A stretch of 64,000 nt of DNA from Linepithema humile (Eukaryota; Arthropoda; Insecta; Hymenoptera; Formicidae). The stretch spans positions 4,650,001-4,714,000 of the forward strand of contig NC_090130.1 of assembly GCF_040581485.1 (NCBI RefSeq). Reading direction: 5' to 3'. Shown in pieces: positions 1-12,984 of the stretch. Every line of letters begins with the position of its first letter. The stretch's first letter is position 1. The notes beneath the pieces were generated by a model, which saw only the letters and a program-made list of their open reading frames with translations, made no database searches and was not told where the DNA came from. Made by a program: the position numbers and the translations under genes.

Positions 1-1
1 C

Positions 2-412
2 CGAGCTGATAGAGGAGCGGCCGCGTCGGCAACAGGCAACGCGGAGACGCAGCCTCCGAGCGGTGTTCCGCCCGCTCGAGTCGAGAGCTCGCCGCCAGTA
101 GTGGCGCAAATCACGATGCCGACGAACGCTATGTCGGCCGCCTCTCATTTGGTAATGCAGAGCTTCAACACTCTGCAGGATATCGCGGCGAATCATCAGG
201 TTAGCAGCGGCACGCCTTCGTCGACGACCTCGCCGGCGAGCTCGTCGTCAAATGTCAGCAAACCCGGTCAACGGATCGAGGAGAGGACCGTGGCATATGG
301 CAAAGACGCGTACGCGCACTACGGTATCGCTCACGGAGCTATCCTGCCGATGAGAGTGAATGTCGTCAGGCAGGACTCCGCGGGCAGTGGTAGTCGATCT
401 GTCAGCAATTAA
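2..412 (+). CDS. 3'-terminal coding exon of an unidentified gene (5' partial)
   Basis: The frame is open from base 2 of the window to a TAA at 410-412, so the true start or splice acceptor lies before the window or within its first 100 bases. Third codon positions are G/C-rich and codon use resembles that of fz2, unlike the AT-rich flanks, which supports real coding. The product is low-complexity: an Ala/Pro/Ser stretch, a segment beginning MPTNAMSAASHLVMQSF, a Ser/Thr run near residues 75-90, then a charged segment (IEERTVAYGKDAYAHYG) and a C-terminus ending SRSVSN. I see no catalytic motif, zinc finger or membrane segment and do not recognise the family. The first in-frame ATG is at 116 and could be a start only if this is a small intact gene; a terminal exon is more likely. 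Confidence 0.6.
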   Translation, partial: RADRGAAASATGNAETQPPSGVPPARVESSPPVVAQITMPTNAMSAASHLVMQSFNTLQDIAANHQVSSGTPSSTTSPASSSSNVSKPGQRIEERTVAYGKDAYAHYGIAHGAILPMRVNVVRQDSAGSGSRSVSN

Positions 413-1480
413 CATGCAAACTTAATGACGCACCGGATTACCTTGTCACTAATTACAGCTAAACATTCGCGCAAACTAATCGCGAAACAAATCGATACTG
501 TAAATACACACGCTTGGAGGTGGATATTAAAAATTTATCTTTCCTCGAAAAAAAAAAAAAAAGAAGACTTGGCGCAAGACACGGGTGTATATCTTGATTT
601 GGCAAACCGCTCGAATGGAAAGATCGCGGAAGCAAACACGTGAAGTATGAATATTTGCCATCCGTGCGATATTTTCCATTTTATAACGTTGAGGTCATTA
701 TTGAAAAGCTGTTGCTTTGAACAAGATTGCCAAAAGTTCCTCCGGAACGCGTATTATGCTAATTATGCGACGCTACGCAATGTTCGAGTCTACGAAATAA
801 AATAAATTCGTTGCGAAAATAACGTTTTTACAACACCACAGTATAAATGGAGACATCATGTTACGTACGTACGTCATGCTTCATTAGTTCCAAGGGACAC
901 TTATATCGCCACGTGTCGCTCGCTTCGTAGAGCATAACGGGATAAAATTAGCGCGGCGTCTCGGAAGAGTTGCACCGCACGAGAATGTAGCGCTCGATCG
1001 TTATTTTTCGACCGCGAAAAACGGAAAAATTTCTATGCATGCATTCTCTCTCAGATCCATTTCTTTTTTAAGGTTCAATTTGTTAATATTACGTAACGCA
1101 CTGAATGTCTTTTCTCGAGGGGAAACGCGCGGAGAAAGATGCGGCCTGCGGAATGCGAGTTAGTTAAATATATGTGCCTTGTGATATTAGAGATCATGTA
1201 TAGAGCTGTCTGGCTAAAATGCGAGTGTAACAAATCGAGAGGAATGCGAGAGAATGTGAAGTATATGTAAATGTGAAGCGCGATGATTTGTATATATTAT
1301 CTATGAAATATAATATTTATTGTGCTTTCACGTGTTACTCTATTTTTCTTATGAAGAAGAGCGTTAATAAATTATTGCAAGTTTGCTTGAGACTCGCGTA
1401 TTGCGATTCAATATGTCAAGAATTTTAAAAACAGCGATGTACGCGAGATACCGTTTCGACGTAGACATACTATGAATAAA
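413..1480 (+). promoter_or_regulatory. Probable 3' UTR of the gene at 2-412, with poly(A) signals
   Basis: AT-rich DNA directly after the stop codon. Overlapping AATAAA hexamers lie at 796-801 and 801-806, with further copies at 1366-1371 and 1475-1480, so several alternative 3' ends are possible. Two sequences fitting the Pumilio site UGUANAUA are present: TGTAAATA at 499-506 and TGTATATA at 1289-1296. An A-run at 548-562 is genomic. There is no coding potential beyond short chance frames. Confidence 0.4.
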
Positions 1481-1896
1481 TCATACGATACCATATTAAA
1501 CCCGTGCCACTGACACGGTATATTTGTATTGTATATTGAATGGCGTATTGTCTATGCTAATAGTGCGCGGACTATTTACAGAACTATATTTCACTTTCTG
1601 TCATGTTAAAAGTACAATAGCAAAGAGAGGCGATCAGTCAGACGCATATATGTACGCGCAGAACACTCGGACAGATTATACGAACATAGTCATATTGACG
1701 GCACTTCTATTAGTATGTAACAATCAGATCGATATATACGAGCGCGCGCCGCTAATCGCTAATTACTACCGATGTTCGATATTATCTGATTTACGTGCTG
1801 CGGCCGTAACTATTAGATAAGCTTCCTTCGGCGGCGATTTCCGCTTAAACTCCGACGTTGCGACTATTAGCGTCGCTCGAGGAGAGCGCGAACGAC

Positions 1897-1927
<31 letters not shown>

Positions 1928-4900
1928 CGAGGGAGAGAAGGGCGAGGCGAGAGAGCCGCGAGGGTGCGCGTTTGGCGATGTGGAAATAATTCCCGGGCGA
2001 GCCGTGGCACGAATTAATTAAGAGATACGTAAGTAGCGCATATTGCGCGGGAGACGCAATTACCGTCGTCTTTGACGCCGAGGAGTAACGCGGCGGCGTG
2101 CAAGAGATATGGAGGACCGTCGCGCGCGCGCGAAGGTAGCGCGCGTTGTTTATCGTCATAAGCTAACTGGCGGAATACTGGCGAAAACTTTCCCGACGTA
2201 AGCGTTAATTAGTGTTTGAGTCAACGCTACTCGTGGAATTGCTAATTGACATTTTTGACGGTGCACTATATTATTATAGATTCGCCCACGCGTGGCGCCA
2301 AGCGCAGATGCCAGATACGAGATACATTTTTATAACATTTCTGCAATAGGTTTTCGCTGTATCAGTTGCATTATTGGTTACTGTTAATAAAATAATATTA
2401 ATTAATTATCGACTTGTTACGAGATTTTATACGCTGCAAATATATTTATCTATGCGCTCTAATAATGCATCGTTGCGCTTTTCTGATAGAATCAACCTTG
2501 ACAATATAAGAACCGACAATTTGAATCATATAAAATTGCCGAATAATTATTGAACGTGTATGTACGTACCTCATGTCCGCTCACGAAATAGTCGTGATTA
2601 TTCCCGATGCGTCATACGAGCGCAACTGTCAACGTAAGCTGACCGAAAATCGTCGCTCCGCCGAACGTCACGCTTGACACCTTCGCTGTCCGGTCTACCG
2701 GTCCAAAAGTCACGTGGATGAAAATTGATGAAACCACAATTGGTGTTAATGGTGTACCGCAGTTGCCCCTTCGTTGATATCATCCAGCAACCTCCTGCAT
2801 CCTTGTTACATCGCATTTGGGCGATGTCTATTTCGGGATCGATCGAACTTGTTTCGCTGCCGGGGCTTTGGTAATAGACGCAAAACCAGAATCTACGAGA
2901 ACGTACAAATTTAATCGCTAATGGTATCGTTACGATGAACAAAATATTAATGCTTTTTCGCATGTGAGAGATACTTAGCACAAAATTACTCACGTTATCA
3001 GAAACCATAAATAACATTATACGCGTATTAAAAGTATTCGTTTCATTAATTCCGTATTCTTTATATTTTTTTTTAATCATCGTAATGCTCGGCAAACTTT
3101 ACATTGCTTCGTGACACGTTAGATGAGAAGATTAAAGAGATCAATGTTAGAATAATTGACGCTCGCGTTATATTTTTAAATGGTATAATTAATATGATCA
3201 TTATATATCTCTTTAATGAACATGGAGATTATGGGTGCGATGAGTATCAGGTACTTATAATCAATGAGTACGTCACGATCGAGAGTGAGCCCATCATGCT
3301 AATGTTCCGCAAGGCAGCTTCGGGGGGAAGGACCTTTCCGTCGCGAACAATCTCGCGCGGAGAATGCGTGCTTCGCGCGCGCTGCACCGTCATCCGACAC
3401 GTGGGACGTGACGAGAGAGCGTATTAATCGTTTATGGAGCGTGCAAACGCAACTGCCTGACCCCGCTACTCCCCCCCCCCTCCCTCGTCCCCCGAGCGCT
3501 TCGACGTCGTCGTCATTCTTGTCGCCGCTCGAAATCGGATCAAATCGAAAGCAATCATCGCGTGCCGATTGTGGGGTACGTAGCTGCAGCCTGCGCAACT
3601 CCCGTCGCTAATTCGAAACGCGTTATTTGATTTGCCGTGCCATCGTTGGCGTCGCGCCGACTAAATGAAACGCGACATCCGAGGATATTTAACGTGCGCC
3701 ACGAGATGACAAAGCACGGGTGCATCAAAGTCGATCATTATAATTGTCGTAAAATAAACATGGGACGAGCAACGCACTTTTACAATATATACACGCGCGA
3801 CGATAAAATGTATCGACGAGCGAATATATTTCGGTCCGAGCGCGTGGTGCTCGCACAGCGGAGTTATATCGTTCGTCATTCTTTTCGCTCGCGCTCATCT
3901 CTTCCTCCTCTCTGTCCCTCCTCCACCCGGCCAGTTTCCTGCCGGGCTGACAACCGGGTGTCGGATTACTGTCTTCCATTTCTACGTAAGTGTTCGAAGG
4001 GCTGAATTAATCCCGGCCGGTTGCCGACTTTCGAAGCCGGATCGCAGTCGAAGACTCGGGGAATCTGAAACAGGATAGAATACGCGAAAAATAGCGAGCC
4101 TGCTCCAAGTTTCCTAGGCGAACTCAGATGTAATAGGTCTGTATTCTGCTTCGTGACTCATTTCTCGATTGTACGCACTCTACAATTATCCTATGTATTC
4201 CTCAACGCGAATATCGATTGTTGCAGCGTCGATTATACTTAGTCATCTTATGTCACAATTATACCTGCATTCCAACAAAGCCTTATCCTTTTAACGAGCG
4301 AATTTTCTCATGTTTTCTTAACTAGGAAATAAAAGCGGAGAAAGGAAACATCGGAAAATGTACGTCCTGACAACAACGTCGCGCAGTAACCGTTGTTTTT
4401 ATAAACAGACGGAAACGGATGTGAGTCTTCTTCCGCGTTGCAACTCGACGAAAGGACCGAATCAACCACGTGCGTTCACGTTTCGAACAACCCCTGATCC
4501 CCAACCTCTTTCCGGTCATCTTCGTCGTGGAAAAGAGCAAGAGACGTTCGATTGCTCGAATGTTCGCCGATATAATATTCTCGAGAATCGGGGGATGTGG
4601 AACAATCGATTGATTGTGCATGAAATGGAATTGCTCTCAGGCGCAAATGTAGACGAGCGTTCGATGGAATGAATTGCATATTAATGCGTTGTTAGGTTTC
4701 ATATGGCACCGTATTATTCAGTTAAGTATTCAAAAGCACCGAAATTTAATATTAGTTCGAGTAATGTTATATTGCGACAACAAAGCGCATATCGATGCTA
4801 TCGCGAATGTTATCAATTTCGGAGCAATTAATAAATAAATGTAGAATTGAACAGAACGCTGTTATCAAATAAGCAAATTTCCACGTCGCATAGTACGCAA

Positions 4901-5314
4901 TTAAATATACGAAATTACTGAAAATAATAAAATATTCTTAATTAAATGAATAACGACTCGCTATGCATCAACTGTCGCCATAAAAAATTAAACATTCAAG
5001 CATTAAAAAATTAAATATTCCATATTATTCGATAATAAATCAATTATAATGAGAAAATATCGTGCAATCGAAGAGCTGATTACTTATAAAGATATTCTAC
5101 TGGAATATTTTAAAAGCCTTCGCAACTGATCGAAGGCTATCGGTTCTATTTGCGAAAAATCGCTTCCACCCACGCATCCGCTACCAACGCGCATACGCTT
5201 TGACGTTCCGGCCGTTCCGTAATTAGCCGAAAGCCCGCTAAAACGATGGAGTATGGAACGATACCGTGTGCACAATGCCGTCAGCTTTCAGATTTATTTG
5301 GAAAAAAGGCCAGC
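1481..5314. other. Non-coding spacer
   Basis: Mostly AT-rich with scattered CpG-rich patches (about 1830-2160, 3300-3620). Open frames here do not exceed 165 codons, lack recognisable motifs and overlap frames on the other strand. Sequences resembling 5' splice sites occur (GTAAGT at about 2028 and 3986) but no convincing exon accompanies them. Confidence 0.5.
1897..1928. repeat. (GA)n microsatellite
   Basis: Nearly pure GA dinucleotides with one AA interruption near the middle, extending into GA-rich sequence to about 1945. The reverse strand is (TC)n. No gene is associated. Confidence 0.9.
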
Positions 5315-5332
5315 CGCGCGCGCGCGCGCGCG
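5315..5332. repeat. Alternating CG tract
   Basis: Nine consecutive CG dinucleotides in an otherwise AT-rich region. Alternating purine-pyrimidine CG runs of this length can adopt Z-DNA; any role here is unknown. Confidence 0.85.
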
Positions 5333-8300
5333 GCGTGATGCTGGCTAAAATCGTACGCGCCGTGTGTGGGCGCCATAACTACGTAACGCAACGCGTTCTG
5401 CACTAACAGGTTCGTTATGGTTCGCGCGCGAAATGCAGATCGCCAAACGGCGTTGTAAATTCATCCCGATAATGCGGCCGCGTGGTAACGCGCGTGGCAT
5501 CTTACCTCGTAAGACACGAACGACAGACAGTATGCGAATAATACATTATATCGCTCATCGCTGGCCGCCCGGAATAAATCTTAATAAGCGCAATGCAAAA
5601 TGCGAATTATTTGCGTGTGAAAAATACGGTTCTCCTCTTTGAAATAAAATTAACATTTTCGTAATGCCTCGCATATTTTGCTGACACGAATATGATATTG
5701 AGTTCGCATACCATTAGCAAGTTATTACATTTCATAATTTAAATTGAATTGACTATTTACGTATGTTATGATCAAGAATAAATGGAAAATGCTTGAAGCA
5801 AAAATTGCTTAGTTATATTCGCTGTAATTTACAAGTTTTTGGAAAAAAAACAAATATATGCAAAATTTAAACATGATAAAAGCATACGCGATATAATCGA
5901 ATTTTGAGGAACACAGATTTTTATTAATATGTGCATTTTTAGTTTCGATCGCGCAATGTTTGCAGATAATCCCGTCGCAGATACGACGCCTTCATTGTGC
6001 GTCATCGAAAGAGTGCATGCGCTGTCAGAGTAAAGAAAAAAATTAGCATACTTAAGAGATACATATCGGGGGGGGGGGGAGGGGGAGTACGAACGGGTTT
6101 ACAGTGTTCAACTGTCGCCACCCTCATTTGAGTATCACGCACGAGTATCACGGCACGCGATAAAATATGGTGCACAGGACGCGTGTGCATATGCGAACAT
6201 GCTTCGTTACGCTTTATTTTCCTACGCTCCGCCGGGCAGACAGTTCTTTGTGTACAGTCGAAATTATCAGCTCTCAATAATAAACTGGAAAATTTCTGAC
6301 GCACTATACGAATGATAGGTTCGTATAATTGTAATTTTTCCCTCGAAATTATATGCAAATTTCGTGTATGCTTTGTACAAAATGCTCTGTACAGCCCGCC
6401 TAGAATACGAGATTTGGCACGTTTACCATCCGCGAATCGATCCACGACGAGATGTCGGTGACCGTCGAGACGTTCTGGAGCGATGAGACGGTTCGTCGAA
6501 AAACAGTCTTACCCCCCTGCTCCTCCCGGATTCTGGGTTACGATGCGACGGACAGACGCCCTTGTGAAAATATTGTTTCAACGCGTCAAGACTTCGCGGA
6601 CAGGCTGATATTATTTTAGGGCCGAAATGACGAAGCTTCTTTGTTGGCATTAACGTCGCGCCGATATCTGGCCTTAAACGTCATTCGGATGCTCGTCTGA
6701 ATGAGTGATGATCGGAAATATTACGCGTTATTATGACACAATACGTCTTTCCGGAAAAAATAGAAAGTAATTTGGTCTGATATTTTTCTTATCTTTATCA
6801 TTTATCATTTAATATATCCTACATCTTTATATTTATAATAATGCGTATCTAAATGTGCACAATAAAATTTTATTTGATTTTATATAAAAAGCATACTGGA
6901 TCTTGCACTTGATTATTTTTACACGCTTCTTTGTCGCACATGAGGTAAAGGAATAATATAATATTTTAATTAATGCTGATAGTAATAAGCGGAGAAGCGT
7001 GTTGGTCGTTGACGTGTGTTTAAGAACAGATGGGAACTGTCTTCCGTCTAATCGCTTGCAGAATAAATTAATCATGAAGGATCAGCGGTTGCCAATCTCG
7101 GAATTTCTCGGAATTATAGCGAGAATTAATGCTCGACTAATTTAGAGAAATTTTTCATCGGAAATCGTCGATGCATTTATCGCTTTCGGTAATCTGAGTT
7201 CTATGAATAGATGAGCGAAAGGACGCGTCGTTCTCAGGAATTTTTAATCGATCCAGTCATCCGGTCGATGCAAAGTCGACCTTTAAGAATCATATTGCAC
7301 ACTCCAGTCGTATCATTACTCCCCATATATTATTTCCGCGAAGATTGATTTTCCAGAGAAAAACAAATCGGGTTACCGCTATCGCAGCAACTGTGCGCGA
7401 CCTTTGCTATCGCGACAAGGGTTGCTTGTGTATTTAGAATCGTATACAGAGTGCTCCAAACGCAACTGCAAATTCGTTGCTAATTTTTAAAAATATAAAC
7501 CTTCCAAAAATAAAATTTTCATGGAAGATTATAATATTTGCTGCACAAATAATTTACAAAAAATATCTTGTTCATTACAATTCTTGATATCGAATAGAAA
7601 AGTACGATTTCATTATCACAAATTTGCATGCCTAATTCGAGAAGTATTTAATTTCTATATTTTTATTTTCTTAAATTATTAATGCGGTCTCGTTCAAAAG
7701 ATTCTTATTAAAATTCACTGCGTCAGAGAATTGACAAATAAGGAAAATAGCAATGCTTCTACATCACCCTATACATACTTGTGCGAACGTATAATGAATG
7801 TACGAATGCAAATGCCACGTCCGGCCGATATCCGATACCGCCAATGAAACCTCGATTTTATGACCTCGCAAAGTCGATATAGTGCTATTATGTGACGTCT
7901 CTTTCTTCTCTCGGAAAACAATAATTCGTGTCCGGTCGACTTGAGATTACGACGATGGTGCGCGTTTATTTCAATAACGATGCGTGATAAACGCTTGCCC
8001 CGCGGTCAAACGCCAAGTCAAATTAATCATTGATTGAGAAGCGAGCTATCAAAAATATATTGGTTATCGCAAGGAATAAAAAGCATTTTGACGTCACTAA
8101 ACATAAGTCGCATTAGAAATGACTGTATTATTAATATTTGATTTTAAAATATAAAACGTCGATTGCAAAAATTTTATCAGACTTTCGAATTTTCTATCAT
8201 TTGAAGACTGTCATACATAATGCTGTAATTAATTACGGATTCTTTATACTCTATTTAAGCATCATTAAATAATAAGAAATCTCGTAAATAAGTAAGTTGG

Positions 8301-11255
8301 ATTAATAGTTCCATCAGACAAAGATCATGCTTTTATCAGAATATAAATTAATCTGTTAAAATTAATTATAATTTTGGATATATATATAATTATCATTATC
8401 AGTAATTAGAAAACATTATTTAACATATTAATAATCACACATCACGCGTGAGAATCTCGAGCAACTCCGCTTTTATGCGATATTAATTGGCCGCTAATTT
8501 TGCAATGAACGTTTATTCGGAGCATTCACGATGCTGCGAACAACGTTATCCCCGCAGCGGCGCTTTTCGACTCGCCGATGTTGCGAGAATCCAATTAGAA
8601 GCAAGCATGTAACTTGACCAGTTGATTCAACAACAAACTACGAGCGACTACCATGAGAGAGAGAGACAGAGAGAGATCCTTATCTCTTCGCTCAAGTAAG
8701 CAGACTGCGAACGCCTCCGAACAAACCATAAATTCGAACCGCACCCCTTCTGCCAGTTCGTCTCCGTTCTCTTCAGCCTTATTACACGGTGACTCACGTT
8801 ACGTGGGGGTGGTGCGCCCCAGACTTGGTTGGCGGTGTGCCCGATGCGGTCGTTGTCTTCTTGCAGCCAAGGCAGCTCGAGAGGAATACAAACTTCGTGA
8901 CGATAATAATTTCGTGAATTGAATCGAAAGAATCTAAATGTTTTTTCCTTAATGCAAGCTATATTAGATTCATCAATATTTAACTATCTGTTGAATAAAG
9001 AAAGACTTCTACTTCTCTAAATGCTTTGAATAGCAGAATAATTTCTACGCGCTTCCAACGTGAAAGAAATAATTACAAATTCAATTTCACTCTAAGGAGA
9101 AACGTCAATAAAAAAATAAAAGAGCGTACAAATATCATTAGTAGAAATGATAAAGATAAGAAGGCAATTTACATGACCTACAAACAAATGTAAATTGTTT
9201 TCGCGGTGGGAACACAGATTTATCTGCAAAATACAAGATGTCGATATGTCACGCTCTACGGCGTCGCGTCGAGGGACATGCGAGGAAAATTGGGGTAAGA
9301 AAAACGAATGACGCTTGGGAGGAGGGGGAAGGGGAAATCGTTGTCGCCCGAAGAAAGAGGGGAAGCAACTGACGCAGGGAAATTAAATAATAATAAAGTA
9401 TATTAAAAATCGTATACATTTTTGCATATACGCGTATGTATATACACGCGGATGTGTGTGTATATAAATACACACATATATATCTATCTATATATTTTTA
9501 TATTTATACTTTTGCGACCAATCGGAACGGTGGCCGATTACATCTACGGTTACTATGGCAACGTAAAAATTGTACAAAACGGCGGCCGACACCGGCCGCG
9601 TGTGAAACTCATCGCGCGGGTCAGAAACGTAAATGCATGAATGCGAAAAAACGCACGGATGTAAAATAATAAAAAAAAAAAAAAGAAGAAGGGAGAGACG
9701 AAGAGAGGCTCCGATATCGCGCTTCGGTCGAGCCACGTCTCGATCGTGTTTCTCGAAACACACACAGCACTTTGTACACACAGTATTCTCCTCTTTTATT
9801 GACAATTAGTGTGACAAAAAGTGGCTTACAAATACTTATAAAGATTCCTTCTCTCTTATCAATTTCTCTACATCGCCCCTCAATAACCACACGATCGCTC
9901 ACGGATCTCTGCGAGAGAGACCGCACCTTCGATGCTCACACACACCCCGAAATTCGGCATTCCACTATGCCGAATCTTCTCTCTCTCTCGCTTCCTCTCG
10001 CCTCCGTGCGACATCGATCACCTTTTCTCTCCTCGGTTATGTCGTTGGCGTGATATGTAACACTAACTGTAAGACGTTTTTTACTCCAGCTACTCTATAA
10101 CATTACGCGTGTATATTTTGGCAGAGGTTTTCCGTCCAACACAGAGACGGTCGATGCGTTTTTTTTTTTTTTTTTTTTTTTTTTTAAGTTGGATGAGGCA
10201 GTTTTCGTTTTTCAGTCCTTTCTTTTTGCTTGTGCTCTGCGCTCGCAACATCTCGTAAAAAAGAAATACACTGGGCAGTTAATCAGGATTGTCATGCTAT
10301 ACGCTTTTTCTGTTCCCGTCTTTCGTTGAGAAGTAACTCAAATGTTTGCGTTATTGCACTACGACATTATTACAGGAGTTGAAGAAGAATCCCCAAATAC
10401 GACACGTATATTATCCAAAATTTGTCCGAATTAAATTTTACCACATTCGGTCGTAGTTGCATTACGAGATGCCGTAAAGTTCTCTCCGAATCTACTTTCG
10501 ATTTCGCTCCTTTCGACGCTGGGGAAGGTTCGGGATTAATGGTATTGCTAATGTGGCGCGTCGTCACGCGTATAATACGTACTTAAACGTCCGTTATGTC
10601 TCGCGCGTAATCTCGCTTTTGGGATTACTTCTAGATCATCGGGATTTACATAAGAATTACATACGCGCGCGTGCATAACTTTCCTCTACCCGCTATGCGC
10701 GGGGTGCATGTAGATTTTCCTCGCGCCCGGCGAAGGGCGGGCTTACCCTCTTATGTTTTCCGCTATCGCGTCGTCCGCCCCTTCGCGACACGTGCGCCAA
10801 GGAGCCGATGGTCACACGAAGTACAGTAAAAATAAAAAGCGCCGCGTCTATCTCTCCGTTATCGTGAACTTTCGACGGCAATCCGGTAATACGCGCGACA
10901 AGAGTGCGACACGCTTTTACTTACGGTATAAAAAGATTCGACCTAATACACCGATGTGTTAAATTATATTGTTATCTTCGCGAGACAGATTTATATATAT
11001 ATATATTTATGTATATACTTATATACGTATATTACGCATTTTGTGAACGCAGACAAATCTAATTACGTGACGATCGTTCGCTCGTGGCGGTAATAATGCT
11101 CCAACATCCTGTTATTGCAAAAGTAGGTCAAATTGAAAGATCTATTAAAAATGAAAACAGATCTATTAAAAATATCGATTAACTCGGACCATATTATTTA
11201 GAATTTACAATCTAGAATTGAAATTTTTTTATCATAAACCCAAAATATATTACTT
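5333..11255. other. Long AT-rich non-coding spacer
   Basis: No coding exon recognised. It holds a G-rich run (12 Gs at 6068-6079, then A and five more Gs), an A14 run at 9671-9684 followed by GAAGAA, alternating TA/CA-rich DNA around 9420-9500 and 10990-11040, and the T27 tract listed separately. Short overlapping frames at 9249-10053 on both strands arise from low-complexity sequence. The section near 10000-10900 has moderate GC but no recognisable protein. If the fz2 3' UTR is very long it could reach into this stretch. Confidence 0.45.
10159..10185. repeat. T27 homopolymer (poly(A) on the minus strand)
   Basis: 27 consecutive Ts on the plus strand, bounded by GCG and AAG. On the minus strand this is an A27 tract, which may be a slippage-prone homopolymer or the tail of an old retroposed copy. 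I could not identify a source sequence in the adjoining minus-strand upstream DNA. Confidence 0.85.
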
Positions 11256-11650
11256 TACACGGAAAAAAAAGATATTCTTATTTTAAAAATATTTTTATTT
11301 TTAACATGAAAATCTTGAAATGATATTATATTGCTTTAACGAAGAAAACTGGCTTGAATGAAGTCATTTTATATAGTTCAATCAAGAAAAAAATATTCTT
11401 ATTATTTAAGAATAATTTTCTTCAATGGAAAAGAAAAAATGTTGGATAGAAAATAACATATTTTTCAAATAAAAGAGAAAGATGTTTTATTGTCAAAATA
11501 ATTATGTATTTTTAAATACTTGCTTGATTGTGAATATGCTTATGTATTGTATAGGGATATGACATTGGTCATATGCCTTTCCTGTCATGTTTATTGAGTC
11601 AAACGTATTGCTGAATGTTCTATGGATAGCAACAGTTGCAATAGTATTAG

Positions 11651-11681
<31 letters not shown>

Positions 11682-11978
11682 GTCGTTTTTTGAACTTGGC
11701 CGGAGACACTACCGCGTCTCCTGATATATATATATATTGTATTCTTCAAGTAATCATTATAAAATGGAAATATATAAGACTATAGTATTGTGAAAATTTA
11801 AGATTATTAAATTCTCATCGGAAGATTATAAATTGTTGCGTATACCGGGTGATTCGAAAGGTCAGGTCAACCAACTAGGAGATGAAAGAGGAGTTTGAGT
11901 GGAATAAATAATGTAAATAACTTTTTATATAAGCTTTTTATATAAGCTTTGATTTGACACTACTTTTTTTTCCGTGTA
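11256..11978. mobile_element. Non-autonomous DNA element with CACGGAAAA-type termini (copy 1)
   Basis: A perfect 16-bp terminal inverted repeat, TACACGGAAAAAAAAG, occurs at 11256-11271 and in reverse complement at 11963-11978. If the outer TA is a target duplication, the element proper is 11258-11976 (719 bp). The interior is AT-rich with no substantial ORF. It contains a stem GGAGAC/GTCTCC (11702-11707 and 11716-11721) lying between two TA-alternating stretches that could also pair, and a short tandem duplication around 11929-11957. The ends resemble those of the elements at 21930 and 42324. Class and transposase source are unknown; a Tc1/mariner-type TA target is inferred only from the flanks. 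Confidence 0.6.
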
Positions 11979-12822
11979 TGATCTAAAAACTTATTAATTA
12001 AAAATTCAACAAAATAATCTGATTGATAAATGATCTGATTTTATCAATCTTCTTTAAACTTTTGTTAACGAAGATTATAATTGACGATTTATCGATTCTT
12101 AACAATCTGATCTGGAATTACGTCAAACTGACGCAATTAACAAATTCTAATTAAATAAAACAAGGAAATATATGTTTAATGTGATTATATAAATATTTTA
12201 ATAAAGCGTCAAAGCACTGCACGTAATCTATCTCGAAAAAAATTAGTGAAAGCGACGGATTTTAGTTCGATGTTGCATAACGCGACCCAATTAATCCGGA
12301 TCTTTTCCAGCTATATGCGATAACTTTTGCGATTTAGCTGACGATTGTTTGTGAAAAGACGTAGCGCTCACCACGAACGCGATCGTCTTCGCGTCTCAAC
12401 ATCCTACTTTCTCTGACGACCATTTTATTTACAGTTATCGACTAACATCTAAAAACAATATTTACAGTAGTCCATCCCGCTTGCTTTGTTACTTCAGCGT
12501 CCACCCTGTACACTCATTTCTACTTTATACGCGCGTTTCTTGCCAACAGCAGCAGCAGCAGCAGCAGCAGTCTGGTTTCGTCGAAGCTACTTTCAGAATT
12601 TCACGATTGCGACGGGTAGCAATAGCGAACGATTAATTCGAGAAGGTCTTGGGAGAGGGACCTCAGCACGTGATATTGCGACGGCGTGATGGTTTTCTTT
12701 CTTTTGGGGAGGGAAGGAAGCTGCCGCTTGCAGCGTACGCGCTTTTGCATCCGTATGCGCATTTTTTACGGCTAGATTAGATAAATAGACGAGACGATAC
12801 ACGTTAGACGGACACGGTCTAA
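11979..12822. other. Spacer between two DNA elements, 3' side of fz2
   Basis: AT-rich to about 12240, then mixed composition. It contains the (CAG)8 run at 12547-12570 and, on the minus strand, an AATAAA at 12429-12424 (TTTATT on plus) that could serve as a distal poly(A) signal for fz2. No coding region recognised. Confidence 0.4.
12547..12570. repeat. (CAG)8 trinucleotide repeat
   Basis: Eight perfect CAG units on the plus strand. They lie in a short chance frame as poly-Ala; there is no evidence that they are translated. On the fz2 (minus) strand they read CTG. Confidence 0.85.
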
Positions 12823-12984
12823 AGCCTCATCTACAATCAGTCAGAAGACGGTGTCGTATGTCGTACGCATGCGTATTTAAGTGTCGGTTGCCGTAAAGTT
12901 CTTGTCGAAAGCCGGACGTCGTTGTCGCTCGGAAGATGGTCAAGTCTCATCTTTTACGAAAACGACACGACAATAACAGCAACA

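Noticed and set aside
2598..3095. 165-codon minus-strand frame
   Set aside because: It is the longest frame in its neighbourhood, but the composition changes abruptly and no motif is recognised. There is not enough support to call a gene.
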